A stretch of 14,406 nucleotides of DNA from an uncultured Oscillibacter sp. (GTDB lineage Bacteria > Bacillota > Clostridia > Oscillospirales > Oscillospiraceae), in NCBI GenBank assembly GCA_946494635.1, contig CAMMCS010000032.1, forward strand, positions 1 to 14,406, written 5' to 3'. Numbering within the stretch: position 1 is the stretch's first letter; each line of letters opens with the position of its first letter. The notes under the pieces were generated by a model. That model saw only the letters and a program-made list of their open reading frames with translations. It ran no database searches and was not told the DNA's origin. Position numbers and translations under genes: made by a program. Of this stretch, positions 1 through 5,751 are shown one piece after another.

Positions 1-41
1 TTTTCCCCTCACGGGGACTGCGCGCACGGAGCTCGCTGAGG

Positions 42-76
42 GGGCCGGGAGGCACGCAGCCTCCCGGCCCTCTCTT
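42..76 (+). terminator. Hairpin, probable terminator of an upstream gene
   Basis: A perfect 11-bp GC-rich stem pairs 42-52 with 60-70 across a 7-base loop and is followed by TCTCTT. The tail is pyrimidine-rich but a poor U-tract, so termination here may be partial. A better terminator follows directly at 80-112. Confidence 0.5.
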
Positions 77-79
77 AGT

Positions 80-112
80 CCCGGGCTCCGGACAGGAGCG
101 CGGGCTTTTTTC
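80..112 (+). terminator. Rho-independent terminator
   Basis: The stem CCCGGGCTCC (80-89) pairs with GGAGCGCGGG (95-104) with one mismatch and a 5-base loop, followed by six T (106-111). This is a standard intrinsic terminator in plus orientation. It must serve a gene that ends left of the window. Confidence 0.75.
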
Positions 113-347
113 TGCTGGTTTGCGCCTCTCCGGCGAATTTTCCGGGAACCGCCTCTCCCGTGCAGTCCTCCAAAAATTTTCCGAAAGCCCTGAATCCGGC
201 TCCGCGGCCTCCGATCTCCTGTTGGATGGAGGTCCCGCCGCGCGGCGCTTCAGCTTCGGCGGAACAGCCTCCCGCAGGGCCCGCTGCCTTCTCCGGCTCC
301 CCGGTGCGGGTTCTGAAAACTCACAACCATTGAATGGAGGAATGTCA

Positions 348-2390
348 ATGAAAACCCATATCATCCCCAGGCTTTCGGCAGTGCTGTGTGCCCTTGGACT
401 GGCCCTTGCCCTGCTGCCGTCCGCCATGGCCGCAGAGCCTGCGGCCGCCGGCGGTTCGTCCCGGTCGGACCGGGGAATCACCCTCTTCGAGACGCCGGAG
501 GGCAACTATGATCTGGTGGCCGTCGAGGGCTACCTGCTCCAGCACCCGGATGGAACCGAGGAGGATCAGCGGACCCTGACTGTGCGGACCTACAGCCCCG
601 ATTTCCACCTGCTGGATCGGCGGGAGCTGGACATAGAGCTTCCGGAGATCGGCGGCGTCTTTTCCGGCGAGGACTGCAACTTCCTGGTCTTCGGCCAGGA
701 AAACCCGGAGGAGTCCGCCGGCAAGGAGGTCCTGCGGGTAGTGAAGTACTCCAAGGACTGGCAGCGCCTGGATGACGTCCGGATCTCCGGCATCAACAGC
801 GTGGATATCGTGGGTGCCCATGGAAACCTCAGCTTCGCCGAGCGCAGCGGGATCCTCTACATCCACACGGCCCACGCCATGTTCCGCGGCAACGACGGCG
901 TGAATCACCAGGCCAACCTGCGCCTCTCCATCCGGGAGTCGGACATGACCGTCACTGGAAAGGCGGACGCCGTCTCCAATCCCTCCACAGGCTATGTCTC
1001 CCACTCCTTTGCCCAGGATGTGATCGTGGACAGCCAGGGCCGTCTGGTGACCCTGGACAACGGCGACGGCTATCCCCGGGGCGCCTATCTCTACCGGTAC
1101 AACGGCAGCTCCTTCTCCGATAGGGGCGATGGCTTCCTGCTGGCGGAGTGGAGCGGAGCTGTCGGCGAAAACCAGGTGGGCGCCAACACCACCGCCCTGG
1201 TGGAGACCAGCCAGGGGTACCTCAGCGCCTGGATCGACTCCGGCAGGGGCGCAGCCCACCGACCCTCCGATCCCTACAACGCCTATCTGGCCTTCACGCC
1301 CAAGGACGCCTTCACCGAAGCGTCCACCACAACCCGGCAGCTGACGGCCTTCGGTGCAGGCGCGGCGGAGAGTGCCGGATACGTCTACCTGGTGCCCGCC
1401 GGCCCTGAGGGCGGATATGTCCTCTGGTACACCGCCGCCAAAAACGGCAGCTACTACAACGGGGAGTACCGGCTGTTCTGCGCCTCCTACGGCGCGGACG
1501 GCTCCCTGGGAGCTGTCCGGGAGCTCGGCGTGGTACCCGTGCCCTACAACGGCCCCATCTTCACCGACGGGCGCCTGCTCTGGGCCTCCAGCAGTGAGAA
1601 CCCGGACTCCCTGCAGTTCTGCACCCTGGACGAAAACGGCCTGGAAATCTTCCAGGCCGGCGGCGGGGACGGCGAGGACGCTGCCGGGAGTGACCCGGCG
1701 GAGGAGATCCCGGACGCTCCCTCTGTCACGCCGCCGGATACGCCTAGTGACCCGGCCGATCCCTCCACCGGCGGCAGCCCTGCGGGCGAGGCCTCCGGCC
1801 AGGAAGCCTCCGGCACTGCCCCGCTCTTCCGGGACGTGCTGCCGGACCACTGGGCATACAGCGCCATCCGCAGCGCAGTGGACAGCGGCATCGTCAACGG
1901 CTATGGCGACGGGACTTTCCGCCCCGCAGCCACTGTCACCAACGCCCACTTCAACGTCATGATGGCCCGAGCCTTCTTCCCCGGCGAGGCGGAAGATGCC
2001 TCCGGCAGGTGGTGGAGCGCCTATGTGTCCCTCAATCAGGAGCGCGGGCTGCTGGAGGGCACCTCCCTCCAGGCCGCCAGAACCGCTCAGGGCACCTATG
2101 ACGGGTGCATCAACCAGGCCATCAGCCGCTACGACATGGCGCAGATGCTGTACAACCTTCTGCTGGAGCAGGGGGCTGAGCTTCCGGACGAGGCGGCGAT
2201 GCAGGCAGTCCAGGGCAGGATGGATGACTGGGCGCAGATCCCTGCCGGCTATCGGGAGGCGGTAGCTGCCTGCTACGCCCTGGGCGTGCTGAACGGGCAG
2301 AGCAATGGCTGCTTCGGCGGCGACAACCCCATGAACCGGGCCCAGGGATGCACCGTCATCGCCCGGCTCCTGGATCAGATCCACGGATGA
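348..2390 (+). CDS. Secreted protein with three C-terminal S-layer homology domains
   Basis: The protein has 680 residues. The start at 348 is chosen because GGAGG (336-340) sits 7 bases upstream; the in-frame ATG at 342 is too close to it. Residues 1-28 form a Sec signal peptide: Lys2, a hydrophobic core at about 11-25, and an Ala-Met-Ala cleavage site near 26-28. Residues about 45-435 are a beta-rich region with repeated short strands (YLYRYNG, YVYLVP, YVLWY, YRLFCASY) that could be a propeller, but I do not recognise the family. A low-complexity linker rich in Pro, Asp, Ser and Gly follows (about 440-492). Three SLH-like repeats then fill about 494-543 (DHWAYSAIRSAVDSGIVNGY, DGTFRP), 555-605 and 625-676. 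SLH domains normally anchor proteins to pyruvylated cell-wall polymers, so the product is expected on the cell surface. It stands alone, bounded by terminators on both sides. The role of the middle region is unknown. Confidence 0.88.
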   Translation: MKTHIIPRLSAVLCALGLALALLPSAMAAEPAAAGGSSRSDRGITLFETPEGNYDLVAVEGYLLQHPDGTEEDQRTLTVRTYSPDFHLLDRRELDIELPEIGGVFSGEDCNFLVFGQENPEESAGKEVLRVVKYSKDWQRLDDVRISGINSVDIVGAHGNLSFAERSGILYIHTAHAMFRGNDGVNHQANLRLSIRESDMTVTGKADAVSNPSTGYVSHSFAQDVIVDSQGRLVTLDNGDGYPRGAYLYRYNGSSFSDRGDGFLLAEWSGAVGENQVGANTTALVETSQGYLSAWIDSGRGAAHRPSDPYNAYLAFTPKDAFTEASTTTRQLTAFGAGAAESAGYVYLVPAGPEGGYVLWYTAAKNGSYYNGEYRLFCASYGADGSLGAVRELGVVPVPYNGPIFTDGRLLWASSSENPDSLQFCTLDENGLEIFQAGGGDGEDAAGSDPAEEIPDAPSVTPPDTPSDPADPSTGGSPAGEASGQEASGTAPLFRDVLPDHWAYSAIRSAVDSGIVNGYGDGTFRPAATVTNAHFNVMMARAFFPGEAEDASGRWWSAYVSLNQERGLLEGTSLQAARTAQGTYDGCINQAISRYDMAQMLYNLLLEQGAELPDEAAMQAVQGRMDDWAQIPAGYREAVAACYALGVLNGQSNGCFGGDNPMNRAQGCTVIARLLDQIHG

Positions 2391-2484
2391 CGCGCTATGG
2401 AAGCTCCGGCTTTCCTGGCAGTCCCGCTTCGGGAAGCCGGGCCCCGGCAGCCGCATTGCCCGCCGGGTCCCCGCCCGGATCAAA

Positions 2485-2513
2485 CGCCCCTGCGGCGGTC
2501 AGCCGCAGGGGCG
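2485..2513. repeat. Perfect 12-bp inverted repeat between convergent genes
   Basis: CGCCCCTGCGGC (2485-2496) pairs perfectly with GCCGCAGGGGCG (2502-2513) across the 5-base loop GGTCA. There is no T-run on the plus side and only three T on the minus side. It is more likely an mRNA-end-stabilising structure or auxiliary terminator for the SLH gene than a full terminator. Confidence 0.55.
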
Positions 2514-2569
2514 GCCGGGCTGGCCCCGCTCTCTTCCTGCCAGGCTCACGGTTCAGGAATCCCGGCAGG

Positions 2570-2599
2570 AAAAAAGCGCCGCATCCGCGGCGCTTTTTT
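2570..2599. terminator. Bidirectional terminator between the SLH gene and the LacI-family gene
   Basis: Six A (2570-2575), a 7-bp stem GCGCCGC / GCGGCGC (2576-2582 / 2587-2593) with a 4-base loop, and six T (2594-2599) form a symmetrical terminator. It gives a U-tract in both orientations, as expected between two genes that converge on it. Confidence 0.88.
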
Positions 2600-2629
2600 G
2601 TCTGGATCCATACATCCTCCAGCCATATC

Positions 2630-3634
2630 TCAGTCCAGGGCCCGGCAGGTGCTCCGCTGGACCAGTGAGGGCAGCAGGATCTGGTGGATATATCCCTGCG
2701 TTCCATTTTCAATCTTGTCCAACAGCATCTCCACCGCCTGGACCGCCATGGCTTTCTTGGGCTGCTGAATCGTGGTCAGCTCGATCCGCGGCAGAGCCGC
2801 GGAGGGAATGTCGTCAAATCCGATGAGGGAGAGATCCTCCGGAATCCGGAGCCCCCGTTCATCCGCTGCCTGCATGATTCCCAGGGCGTTGGAGTCCGTC
2901 GAAGCGAAGATGGCCGTATAGTCTGCGGGTCTGGAAAAGAGCTCTTTGGCCAGGTGATATCCATTCTCCACAGAGGAGCGCGGAAAGCTGCTGTCGCAGA
3001 ACCTGGGCTCCAGTCCGAATTTCCGGCACGCCTGCAGATACCCCTCTGCACGAAGCTGGTGCGTGGTGGAGTCTCTCCGGCCAAAATACAGGATCTTCCT
3101 GTGGCCCAGCTCATACAGGTATTCCATTCCCAGATAAGTGCCCCGGTTGTTGTCCACAGCCACATAACTCTGGGGCTGATCCCGCAGATTCTCACTCACA
3201 AACACCACGGGAATCTGATCCAGGAAGGCCTGGATTTTCTCATAGGTCACCGGGGACTGGGGCACGATCAGAATACCATCCACCATGCGGCCCATCAGCA
3301 GCTGGACGACCTTTTCCTCCTGCTGCAGATCCGGCTCTGAATCGCACAGCATAATATTGTACCCCCTGGCCCGGGCGCTTATCTCCGCATAGTAGGCCAG
3401 CTGAGACATGAATTCATTCTCAATGGCCGGCACCACCAGCCCGATCAGATCCGTTTTCTTGCGCACCATGGATCGGGCCACATAATTTCCCGTGTAGCCC
3501 ATTTCGCTGCACAGCCGGACGATCCGTTCCCGGGTGGCCTTGCTGATCTGGTTGCTCCCCGATAGGGCCCGGGAAACCGTGGCATAAGAAACTCCAGCGG
3601 CTTTTGCCACGTCCTTCAGCGTCACACTCTTCAT
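2630..3634 (-). CDS. LacI-family transcriptional regulator
   Basis: The protein has 334 residues, the usual length for the family. The chosen start at 3634 gives the standard MKSVTLKDVAKAAGVS opening, with AAAGGA 8 bases upstream. An in-frame ATG at 3652 is possible but would add six atypical residues. The DNA-binding helix-turn-helix is at 5-24 (TLKDVAKAAGVSYATVSRAL). The hinge helix is at about 50-58 (YVARSM), where the usual minor-groove leucine is Met56. The effector domain starts at TDLIGLVVP (61-69) and runs through the periplasmic-binding-protein fold, with IFASTDSNALGI and LSLIGFDD as family signatures. Family knowledge suggests a repressor released by a small ligand, often a sugar; the ligand cannot be read from the sequence. 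It is divergent from the permuted iPGM gene, and near-identical palindromes occur at that gene's promoter, at the ABC exporter promoter and in its own leader. Confidence 0.95.
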   Translation of the reverse strand: MKSVTLKDVAKAAGVSYATVSRALSGSNQISKATRERIVRLCSEMGYTGNYVARSMVRKKTDLIGLVVPAIENEFMSQLAYYAEISARARGYNIMLCDSEPDLQQEEKVVQLLMGRMVDGILIVPQSPVTYEKIQAFLDQIPVVFVSENLRDQPQSYVAVDNNRGTYLGMEYLYELGHRKILYFGRRDSTTHQLRAEGYLQACRKFGLEPRFCDSSFPRSSVENGYHLAKELFSRPADYTAIFASTDSNALGIMQAADERGLRIPEDLSLIGFDDIPSAALPRIELTTIQQPKKAMAVQAVEMLLDKIENGTQGYIHQILLPSLVQRSTCRALD

Positions 3635-3676
3635 ACTTCTCGTCCTTTCCATCGGAACCTTCGCGATCCGAAAAGA

Positions 3677-3690
3677 TGCAAACGTTTTCG
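3677..3690. promoter_or_regulatory. LacI-type operator in the repressor's own leader
   Basis: TGCAAACGTTTTCG matches the palindrome at 3885-3898 in 12 of 14 positions. It lies about 50 bases downstream of the predicted repressor transcription start and 43 bases before its start codon. Autoregulation by a roadblock or looping mechanism is inferred. The wider 16-mer also resembles enterobacterial PurR boxes, which reflects the shared LacI-family recognition code rather than a PurR regulon. Confidence 0.65.
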
Positions 3691-3707
3691 TCTTTCTCTT
3701 TCGGGTA

Positions 3708-3715
3708 AAGCGCTT
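3708..3715. promoter_or_regulatory. Possible second LacI/CcpA-class palindrome
   Basis: AAGCGCTT is a perfect 8-base palindrome in the repressor leader, with context GTAAAGCGCTTCTG. It has the core of catabolite-responsive (cre) type sites bound by LacI-family proteins such as CcpA, but its flanks deviate from the consensus. This is only a candidate. Confidence 0.25.
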
Positions 3716-3743
3716 CTGTTCCGCAAATTTATTCGTTATTATT

Positions 3744-3772
3744 AGAATATAAGATTTTGCGAACCTTGTCAA
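3744..3772 (-). promoter_or_regulatory. Promoter of the LacI-family gene
   Basis: On the minus strand TTGACA (3772-3767) and TATTCT (3749-3744) are separated by exactly 17 bases, a near-consensus housekeeping promoter. The predicted start is near 3737, which leaves a leader of about 100 bases containing the two palindromes. Confidence 0.8.
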
Positions 3773-3841
3773 TATCCATGAAAGATTTTACATTTTTATG
3801 ATTTACTCAAAAAATCAGCCGATTCTTTGGAATGTATTTGC

Positions 3842-3871
3842 TTGACAAACCTTACAAAAATATTTTAAAAT
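3842..3871 (+). promoter_or_regulatory. Promoter of the permuted iPGM-like gene
   Basis: TTGACA (3842-3847) and TAAAAT (3866-3871) are separated by 18 bases in an AT-rich stretch that contrasts with the GC-rich surroundings. The predicted transcription start is near 3878, placing the perfect operator (3885-3898) just downstream. That is a classic repression position. Confidence 0.75.
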
Positions 3872-3884
3872 GGTATTGAAATGG

Positions 3885-3898
3885 TGCAAACGTTTGCA
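3885..3898. promoter_or_regulatory. Perfect LacI-family operator
   Basis: TGCAAACGTTTGCA is a perfect 14-base palindrome with a central CG, the hallmark of LacI-family operators. It lies at about +8 to +21 of the predicted transcript and next to the divergent LacI-family gene. Related copies lie at 3677-3690 and 5722-5735. Confidence 0.85.
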
Positions 3899-3900
3899 AT

Positions 3901-3956
3901 CCTCCGTCATATGGTGCGGAGGAGATTTTGCCTGCGGGACTTGTTCCCGCAGGCAA
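3901..3956 (+). other. Structured 5' leader with two hairpins
   Basis: The leader of the permuted iPGM gene can fold into CCTCCG / CGGAGG (3901-3906 / 3917-3922). A strong 12-bp stem follows, pairing 3928-3939 with 3945-3956 (TTGCCTGCGGGA / TCCCGCAGGCAA) across a 5-base loop. No U-tract follows, so it is not a terminator. It may stabilise the mRNA 5' end, or act as a regulatory leader; no known riboswitch class was recognised. The ribosome site AGGAGG (3991-3996) is outside the stems. Confidence 0.55.
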
Positions 3957-4003
3957 CGGTACAGCCGGATATCATGGTTTGCATTGGAACAGGAGGTCTT
4001 TTT

Positions 4004-5572
4004 ATGTCCGCTGTGGATCGGGGCGGAGCCCGCCTGGCTGAAGCTGTCAGCCGGGCCTATGCCGCCGGCTTGGACGACTATCATCTGGAGCCCATGGTGC
4101 TGACGGAAAACGGTGTCCCTGTGGGCCGTATCCGGGACGGAGACGCCGTGGTGTTCTGCTGCCGCCGGGGAGAGCGGGAGGTGGAGCTGACAGAGATGTT
4201 TACGGATCCGGATTTCTCTGCGGTAGACCGCCGGCAGCTTCAGGATCTGTACTTTGCCATCCTGACACTGTACCACGACAAGTTCAAGCACCTCCCGGTG
4301 GCGTTCGCGCCGGAGCATGTAAAGCTGCCGCTGGCCCAGGTCCTCTCCCAGGCGGGAAAGACGCAGTTCCACTGCGCCGAATCTGAAAAATTTGCCCATG
4401 TGACCTTCTTCTTCAACGGCGGCGAGAACCAGCCCTTCCCCGGAGAGGATGACGTGTGCATCCCCTCCCCCAAGGGCATCGACTTTGACCAGAAGCCGGA
4501 GCTGTCCCTGCCGGAGGTGGCGGATACCGTCACGGCGGCACTTGGAACATACGATTTCATCGTCACCAACTTTGCCAACGGCGACGTCATCGGCCACACC
4601 CAGAACACAGAGGCAAAGCTGGCCGCCTGCGGCCATGTGAGCCGGGCGCTGAAGCAGGTGACGGAAGCCGCGCTGGCCAAGGTCTATGTGGTGGCGATTA
4701 CCGCTGACCATGGCAATATTGAAAAACTGTACACTGCCGCCGGAAAGCCTGACGGCGCCCACACCACCAACCTGGTGCCCTTCCTCCTGATCGATCCGTC
4801 CGCGCCGGGCCCCATTTCTCTGCGGGACGGTGCGCTCAGCGATGTGGCGCCCACCGTGCTGGAGGTCCTGGGAATCCCCCAGCCTCCGGAGATGACGGGC
4901 CGCTCCCTGGCGGCTGGCCATTCCTGGGGCAAGGATCGGAAAATGCTTCTTGTCATCTGCGACGGCTGGGGCCTGGGCACCGGCGATGCGGGAGACGCCA
5001 TCCATCTGGCCGACACCCCCTATTGGGATTCCCTGCTGGGCAGCCATTCCTGGTGCCGCCTTCAGGCCTCCGGTGACGCGGTGGGCCTGGGCGGCGGCAA
5101 AGCCGGCAACTCGGAAGCCGGCCACTCCAATCTGGGCGCAGGCCGCCGGGTTCCCCAGGATGACGTGCGTCTGGACGCCGCAGTAAAGGACGGCTCCTTT
5201 GCCCGCAACCCGGTGTTTCTGGATGCCGTCCGCCACGTCCGGCGCAGCGGCGGCACGCTGCATCTGCTGGCCTACCTCACCCACAAGTCCTCCCACGGCT
5301 CCATCGACTACCCGCTTGCCATCTGCAGGATGGCCAAGGAAGAGGGTCTTTCAGAGGTCTGCTTCCATATCATTTTCGACGGCCGCTCCACAGAGCCCGG
5401 CTCCGCGCCGGCACTCCTGGCGGAGCTGGACAGCAGTCTGGAGGAAATCGGCCTGGGCCGCATTGTGGACGGCGTTGGCCGGGGCGTGGTCCTGGACCGG
5501 GACAAAAACTACGACAAGGTGAAACGGGCATACGATGCCCTGACCGACGGCGCCGGTACCCACTACCAGTGA
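4004..5572 (+). CDS. Circularly permuted iPGM-like metalloenzyme (alkaline phosphatase superfamily)
   Basis: The protein has 522 residues, close to the family's roughly 510. The start at 4004 has AGGAGG 7 bases upstream; in-frame ATGs further left fall in the operator and leader. Domain order is reversed. Residues 10-300 match the canonical C-terminal part: EAVSRAY, RIRDGDAVVF, SEKFAHVTFFFNGG, NFANGDVIGHT, TADHGN, AHTTN, EMTGRSL. Residues 312-518 match the canonical N-terminal part: LLVICDGWGL, AGNSEAGHSNLGAGR, FDGRS, LDRDK, AYDALTDGAG. All metal ligands appear present: Asp194, His198 and His253 for one site, and Asp235, His236, Asp320 and Ser370 (the phosphoserine position) for the other. 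Arg55, Arg58, Lys129, His431, Arg461, Arg493 and Arg499 fit canonical substrate or phosphate contacts. The aspartate of DGRD is Ser462. A cytosolic phosphotransferase or phosphatase is likely; interconversion of 2- and 3-phosphoglycerate is unproven. A LacI-type operator overlies the promoter region. Confidence 0.88.
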   Translation: MSAVDRGGARLAEAVSRAYAAGLDDYHLEPMVLTENGVPVGRIRDGDAVVFCCRRGEREVELTEMFTDPDFSAVDRRQLQDLYFAILTLYHDKFKHLPVAFAPEHVKLPLAQVLSQAGKTQFHCAESEKFAHVTFFFNGGENQPFPGEDDVCIPSPKGIDFDQKPELSLPEVADTVTAALGTYDFIVTNFANGDVIGHTQNTEAKLAACGHVSRALKQVTEAALAKVYVVAITADHGNIEKLYTAAGKPDGAHTTNLVPFLLIDPSAPGPISLRDGALSDVAPTVLEVLGIPQPPEMTGRSLAAGHSWGKDRKMLLVICDGWGLGTGDAGDAIHLADTPYWDSLLGSHSWCRLQASGDAVGLGGGKAGNSEAGHSNLGAGRRVPQDDVRLDAAVKDGSFARNPVFLDAVRHVRRSGGTLHLLAYLTHKSSHGSIDYPLAICRMAKEEGLSEVCFHIIFDGRSTEPGSAPALLAELDSSLEEIGLGRIVDGVGRGVVLDRDKNYDKVKRAYDALTDGAGTHYQ

Positions 5573-5585
5573 CCCGCCGCTTTCT

Positions 5586-5627
5586 GCCCGCAGGGGATGT
5601 CCGCTCATCCCCCGCGGGCCTTTCTTC
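5586..5627 (+). terminator. Terminator of the permuted iPGM-like gene
   Basis: A 14-bp stem with one mismatch pairs 5586-5599 (GCCCGCAGGGGATG) with 5606-5619 (CATCCCCCGCGGGC) across a 6-base loop, followed by CTTTCTTCT. It begins 13 bases after the stop codon. It should separate this gene from the exporter operon, which has its own promoter. Confidence 0.78.
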
Positions 5628-5628
5628 T

Positions 5629-5667
5629 CCGGCTTTTGAAAAAACGCCGAAAGCCGGACGGCTTTTT
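5629..5667 (+). other. Two mutually exclusive hairpins
   Basis: CCGGCTTT (5629-5636) can pair with AAAGCCGG (5650-5657). The same AAAGCC (5650-5655) can instead pair with GGCTTT (5660-5665), which is followed by TTC. The second form is a weak terminator-like hairpin. As both lie upstream of the predicted exporter promoter, they would only matter for read-through transcripts from the iPGM-like gene. Confidence 0.3.
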
Positions 5668-5701
5668 CTACAAAAAGCGAATGGATTTCCCGGGCGGCAG
5701 C

Positions 5702-5710
5702 TGGTATTAT
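5702..5710 (+). promoter_or_regulatory. Extended -10 promoter of the exporter operon
   Basis: TGGTATTAT is an extended -10 element (TGnTATAAT type). The -35 region 17 bases upstream (TGGATT, 5682-5687) is poor, as is common for extended -10 promoters. The predicted start is near 5717, immediately before the operator-like palindrome at 5722-5735. Confidence 0.55.
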
Positions 5711-5721
5711 AAAAATAGTTG

Positions 5722-5735
5722 CGCAAACGTTTGAG
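5722..5735. promoter_or_regulatory. LacI-type operator at the exporter promoter
   Basis: CGCAAACGTTTGAG matches the perfect palindrome at 3885-3898 in 11 of 14 positions and keeps the core GCAAACGTTTG. It occupies about +5 to +18 of the predicted transcript, the same geometry as at the iPGM-like promoter. This implies control by the neighbouring LacI-family protein. Confidence 0.68.
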
Positions 5736-5751
5736 GACGGTGAGGCAGACG

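Larger units (their letters stand above)
1..347. other. Intergenic stretch with upstream-gene terminators, no supported gene
   Basis: No convincing gene is seen here. The left third holds two hairpins annotated separately, presumably ending a plus-strand gene that lies to the left of the window. From about 113 to 335 the sequence is GC-rich, includes a 12-base palindrome at 236-247, and shows no clear -35/-10 pair for the downstream SLH gene. The SLH frame stays open upstream to about 120, but the translation there is Arg/Ser-rich with no start that has a ribosome site, so I treat it as non-coding. The ribosome site of the next gene (GGAGG, 336-340) closes the stretch. Confidence 0.6.

Noticed and set aside
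345..2483. Long open frame on the minus strand opposite the SLH gene
   Set aside because: It lacks a ribosome site, has a Gly/Val/Ala/His-biased composition and mirrors a clear gene with signal peptide and SLH repeats; it is a by-product of GC-rich codon use.
3676..3691. PurR box, implying a purine regulon
   Set aside because: The 16-mer resembles the enterobacterial PurR site, but the divergent regulator is not identifiable as PurR and neighbouring genes are not purine genes. The similarity is explained by shared LacI-family recognition.
3635..3772. N-terminal extension of the LacI-family protein
   Set aside because: The extension would cover its own promoter and operators; family proteins begin right before the TLKDVA helix.
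3881..4003. N-terminal extension of the permuted iPGM-like protein
   Set aside because: The in-frame ATGs at 3881, 3911 and 3974 overlap the operator and hairpins and lack ribosome sites, and the extra residues do not resemble iPGM. AGGAGG at 3991-3996 selects 4004.
3815..5296. Minus-strand open frame opposite the permuted iPGM-like gene
   Set aside because: The plus strand carries unmistakable iPGM motifs and a good ribosome site. The opposite frame has no recognisable domain and crosses the operator and promoter.
4004..5572. Frameshifted or chimeric remnant of two separate iPGM genes
   Set aside because: The reading frame is continuous, the joint is short, key residues are conserved in both parts, the total length equals one iPGM, and one promoter, ribosome site and terminator frame the gene. 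An assembly error still needs exclusion by reads.
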